Below, in pieces: positions 61,101 to 64,000 of a stretch of DNA of 64,000 nucleotides. Below the pieces are notes generated by a model, which was given only the letters and a program-made list of their open reading frames with translations, ran no database searches and was not told where the DNA came from. Origin of the DNA: Edolisoma coerulescens (taxonomy: Eukaryota; Chordata; Aves; Passeriformes; Campephagidae); NCBI GenBank assembly GCA_013397115.1, contig VWZW01006289.1, positions 1,233,586-1,297,585 of the forward strand, in the 5' to 3' direction. How positions within the stretch are numbered: the stretch's first letter is position 1; each line of letters starts with the position of its first letter. The translations under genes were made by a program, and so were the position numbers.

Positions 61101-62239
61101 TTCAGTGCAGCAGCCTGGTGTCCCCAGGCAGTAGGAGGAGGCTCCTTCACAGGATAAAGCCATTTATATGGGACTTATGGTGGTCCTGTCCACCCTGCTG
61201 TTGCCACCAGCACTCACCTGCTCCCACAAAGAGCCCATTAATGGAGCTCAATCAGGAAAACCTAAGCTACAGAACAATTTTCCCCGAGCAGCTGGGTCTT
61301 CTGGGTGGGTTGTTGGACTTCTAACACACACACCAGCATGTTTGTATGGCACATGCACAAAGCAGCTGTGCTACTTCATTATTCAGCATTTACAATTGTC
61401 AGGAATGCTGGTCCCACCTAAATCCTCTTGTAGCTCTGGGCTTTAATTAGCAACATGTCCGAAATACTTTGAGTGCTTCTGGACGATAGCTATAGGTGCT
61501 TACAGACAATGCTGGATGGTGCCAGAAGCCTTGTCCTGTAAAGGGAAATGTAGCCGGGTGTGAATGAGTGTCACGGGTTCTTAGGCTCACTCAAACAAGC
61601 TAACAAATTCATTTCTATCGACATCTCCATTTATAGCTTCTCTGTGTATTTAACAAAGGAACATCGATGGTAAATTAATGACAGAAAAAGACAGGATTTG
61701 CATCAAACTATTGTGGCTAATGAGCATGAAATCAGGAACTGAAGGTAATGAGACCAAAGTCAGCTTCCTCCAGGTCATGCCAAACCTTGACCACAGTAAT
61801 AAGGAGGTACAAATTGAACAAATGTGGAGGGGCACTACCATGAATAACTCCAGCTGCATATCCCAGTGCATTTACTTTCCACCCTTGTGTAAAGCTCTTC
61901 CCTGTGCAGGACCAGGCCAGTGCTAACAGGAAATCAGCAACCCTTTCCTGGTACCCAGTGCTGTTCACTGCTCTGCTTTGCTTCCCTCACACTTTTTATC
62001 CTTTTCTGCCTTTGAAAATGGGTGTTTCTAGGACATGAGCAGTCCCTGGGCAGTGGGTAGCTGCCTGGATGCCTGCATGGGTACAGGGCCAGCACGGAAC
62101 ATCCACACTGCAGCTACCAGCAGTTGCTCTGTTGGGGAGCTGCTCTCTTATAAAAACCACAACTCTCAGAAAAACATCTCGCACGAGATGACAAATGCCT
62201 TGCTTATAGGCTGACACACTATCTGAACAAAAATACATT
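58156..62239. other. Upstream flank, no recognised gene
   Basis: AT-richer DNA with an interrupted poly-A/purine run at 58,908-58,945. No exon, RNA gene or mobile element recognised. Confidence 0.45.
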
Positions 62240-62460
62240 CATTTAGCCTATCTTGCACTTTAATTTGATGTACTGCAGCATCCCAGCATGGCTTTTTTGG
62301 CTTCAGTTGATAATTGTGCTAATTTTTCCATCTAAATTAAGCTGTGTAATGCTTAGGGACAAAAACAGTCACATTATGATGTGTGTTAGAGTAATGTTGT
62401 ACAAATATTATGAGCAAATCCCATTGTGATGATCATCAGCAGCCTTTCTAATAGCAAGCA
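62240..62460. promoter_or_regulatory. Possible conserved non-coding element
   Basis: AT-rich, non-repetitive segment with GCACTTTAATTTGATG, GTTGATAATTGTGCTAATT, CTAAATTAAGCTG and GTGATGATCATCAGCAG. It has several homeodomain-type sites and an internal palindrome (GATGATCATC). Proposed from base content only. Confidence 0.2.
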
Positions 62461-64000
62461 AATAGGAAGGCATTGGAAACATGGCAGGAATTTTTTCTCT
62501 GCAGTCAGGAAAGGGAGCTGGCATTGGTCCACCCAGGCACATTAGCTTGGAGGCTCATTTTTGTAAGGCTGCTGATGGCTTGTCCTCTTGTCTTCCCCAA
62601 ATGTGTTTCTCCAGACTCTATGTAATGGCTTGGGAAGAGCCTCACAGAGACAAACTTGTCCCCCTGTATTAGTGGGCAGGAGGTCACATCTGTGAGGAGG
62701 TGGGCATGAGATTTGAGCCCAGCAGGGGGTAAGCCTGCAATGAAAGTGGTCTCTGTAGGAGCCAAGCTTTGGTGATCCCTCTTGAGACCTACGGCTGAAA
62801 GAAGAGTCTATGTAAGTTTTGAGAAGGATTGTTACCTTTCAACTTCTTGTTTCATGTAGCTGCACAGGAGGTACACCCAACAGAGTGCAGGAACATTGGC
62901 AATAACAGACAGAACTAACAGGGTTTGGTTTCATCTGAGAGAAGATCCGGATCCCCTGTCAGTGGGCTTGAAACACAAGCTCCCTCAAAGGGGTGGACTG
63001 TAATTGTTACAAAGGGGGTCACAGCAAGTTTAACCTTCGGCAGACAGAGAAGGATGTTTTAGTCCTTTGTCCCTTTATGGCCTCATCTAAACCAAGGATG
63101 GGAGAATTACACCACTCTCCCTCAGCTTCACAGGGTGGTTTGTTTGTTTTGGGTTCTTTCACATTCAAGGACATAAATGCCGGACAAATTGTACCTAATT
63201 CTACATAATCCGGGGGTAGCTGAGCACCAGATATATCATACTGAGTGTCACAGCCCCTAGAGTACCTTATTCTCTTCCCCCTCAAAGCAGGGAAACATTC
63301 CTTTGGGAGTCTTTAGGATTTTGTGCCGCATCTTTGATGAACCAATTGCAAGTCCGTCAGTGGGGAAAAAAAAGGAGTCCAGGTTTCTGGTGGGACTCAC
63401 ATGGACTGGAAGTAAAAGGTGGCAAGTTTATCTCACAGGGCAGGGAGCATGGACCACTCAATCCCCTGATTGTTTGCTGTAGAAAAAACGTGCCACCAAA
63501 GAGCCGTGACCACCAGACTTGCTCTATATTGTGTTAGTAATTCAAGTGGATTTAGCAGCACGTACAGGTTTATAATGCATGCAATTGATTTGCATTTATT
63601 GAGCCTTATCCTGCTTCCAACTGGATACTTGCAATACCAGCCTGCATATTTCTCTTCAGACATACTGTTTCTCTATGACTGAATAATTCTCATGAAGTAA
63701 CTGAGACAAAAAAAATGGCCTCATTTTTGGCACTTTCTATAGAGAGCTTGATTAGAGAGGTCTGGTGTAAACAACTCAGCATCTCTGCCCCAGCCACACT
63801 GTAATGTTTCCACACAAATGAAATCATAAGTTGGACACACATTTTTGCCTTGAAGGAATAAATGCCCCCCAAATCCCATCTGCCACCACAGCAAGAGGGT
63901 TTTGAGCTTCTGCTTTTCAGCAACAGCAAGAGCAAAACCTGCAAAAGAAATGAAAAATCAGAGTAGAGAGCAATTTCAGGAGTGGGATTCTCCCGGGCTG
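62461..64000. other. Right end of window, no recognised gene
   Basis: Non-coding. Short open frames on both strands lack motifs. I found no start of a CARMIL1-like gene, which follows RIPOR2 and CMAHP in human. Confidence 0.4.

Overview
This is vertebrate nuclear DNA, almost certainly from a bird. Most of the recognisable interspersed repeats are CR1 LINE fragments with the avian-type 3' end. No rRNA, tRNA, CRISPR array or bacterial-style operon was found. Almost all long open reading frames here are chance openings in intron or intergenic DNA. The species cannot be named from the sequence.

One protein-coding gene is firmly identified: the 5' part of RIPOR2 (FAM65B), on the minus strand. Coding exon 3 is at 441-596 and encodes CNSFIENSSALKKPQ through EEVYRALKSGL. 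Exon 2, with the usual start codon, is at 1733-1859 and encodes MSIGSHSFSPGGPNG through LQERRS. The rest of the gene lies beyond the left edge. Exon 2 is followed by a GC-AG intron (AG|GCAAGT). Further right are candidate alternative first exons: one or two in a CpG island at about 19.8-20.6 kb, and one at 35,936-35,996 below a small CpG cluster. Two of these end in phase 1. That is the phase needed to join the reading frame that stays open upstream of the usual ATG in exon 2, so N-terminally extended isoforms are possible. The first exons are inferred from reading frame, splice signals and CpG context, not from transcripts.

Layout: 1-1859 holds RIPOR2 exons 3 and 2; 1860-19,800 is intron 1 with two CR1 fragments, one inside a three-copy assembly artefact around two single Ns (12,016-13,201); 19,800-20,610 is the CpG island; 20,610-35,930 is more intron (relative to the distal first exon) with CR1 remnants; 35,936-36,330 is the distal first exon and promoter candidate; 36,330-64,000 is upstream DNA with an old CR1 reverse-transcriptase remnant, a large minus-strand CR1 at 54.6-55.6 kb, and no exon I can identify.

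There is no sign of a novel multi-gene system. The points most worth testing are the alternative N-termini of RIPOR2, the GC donor, and the false duplication at 12-13.2 kb.
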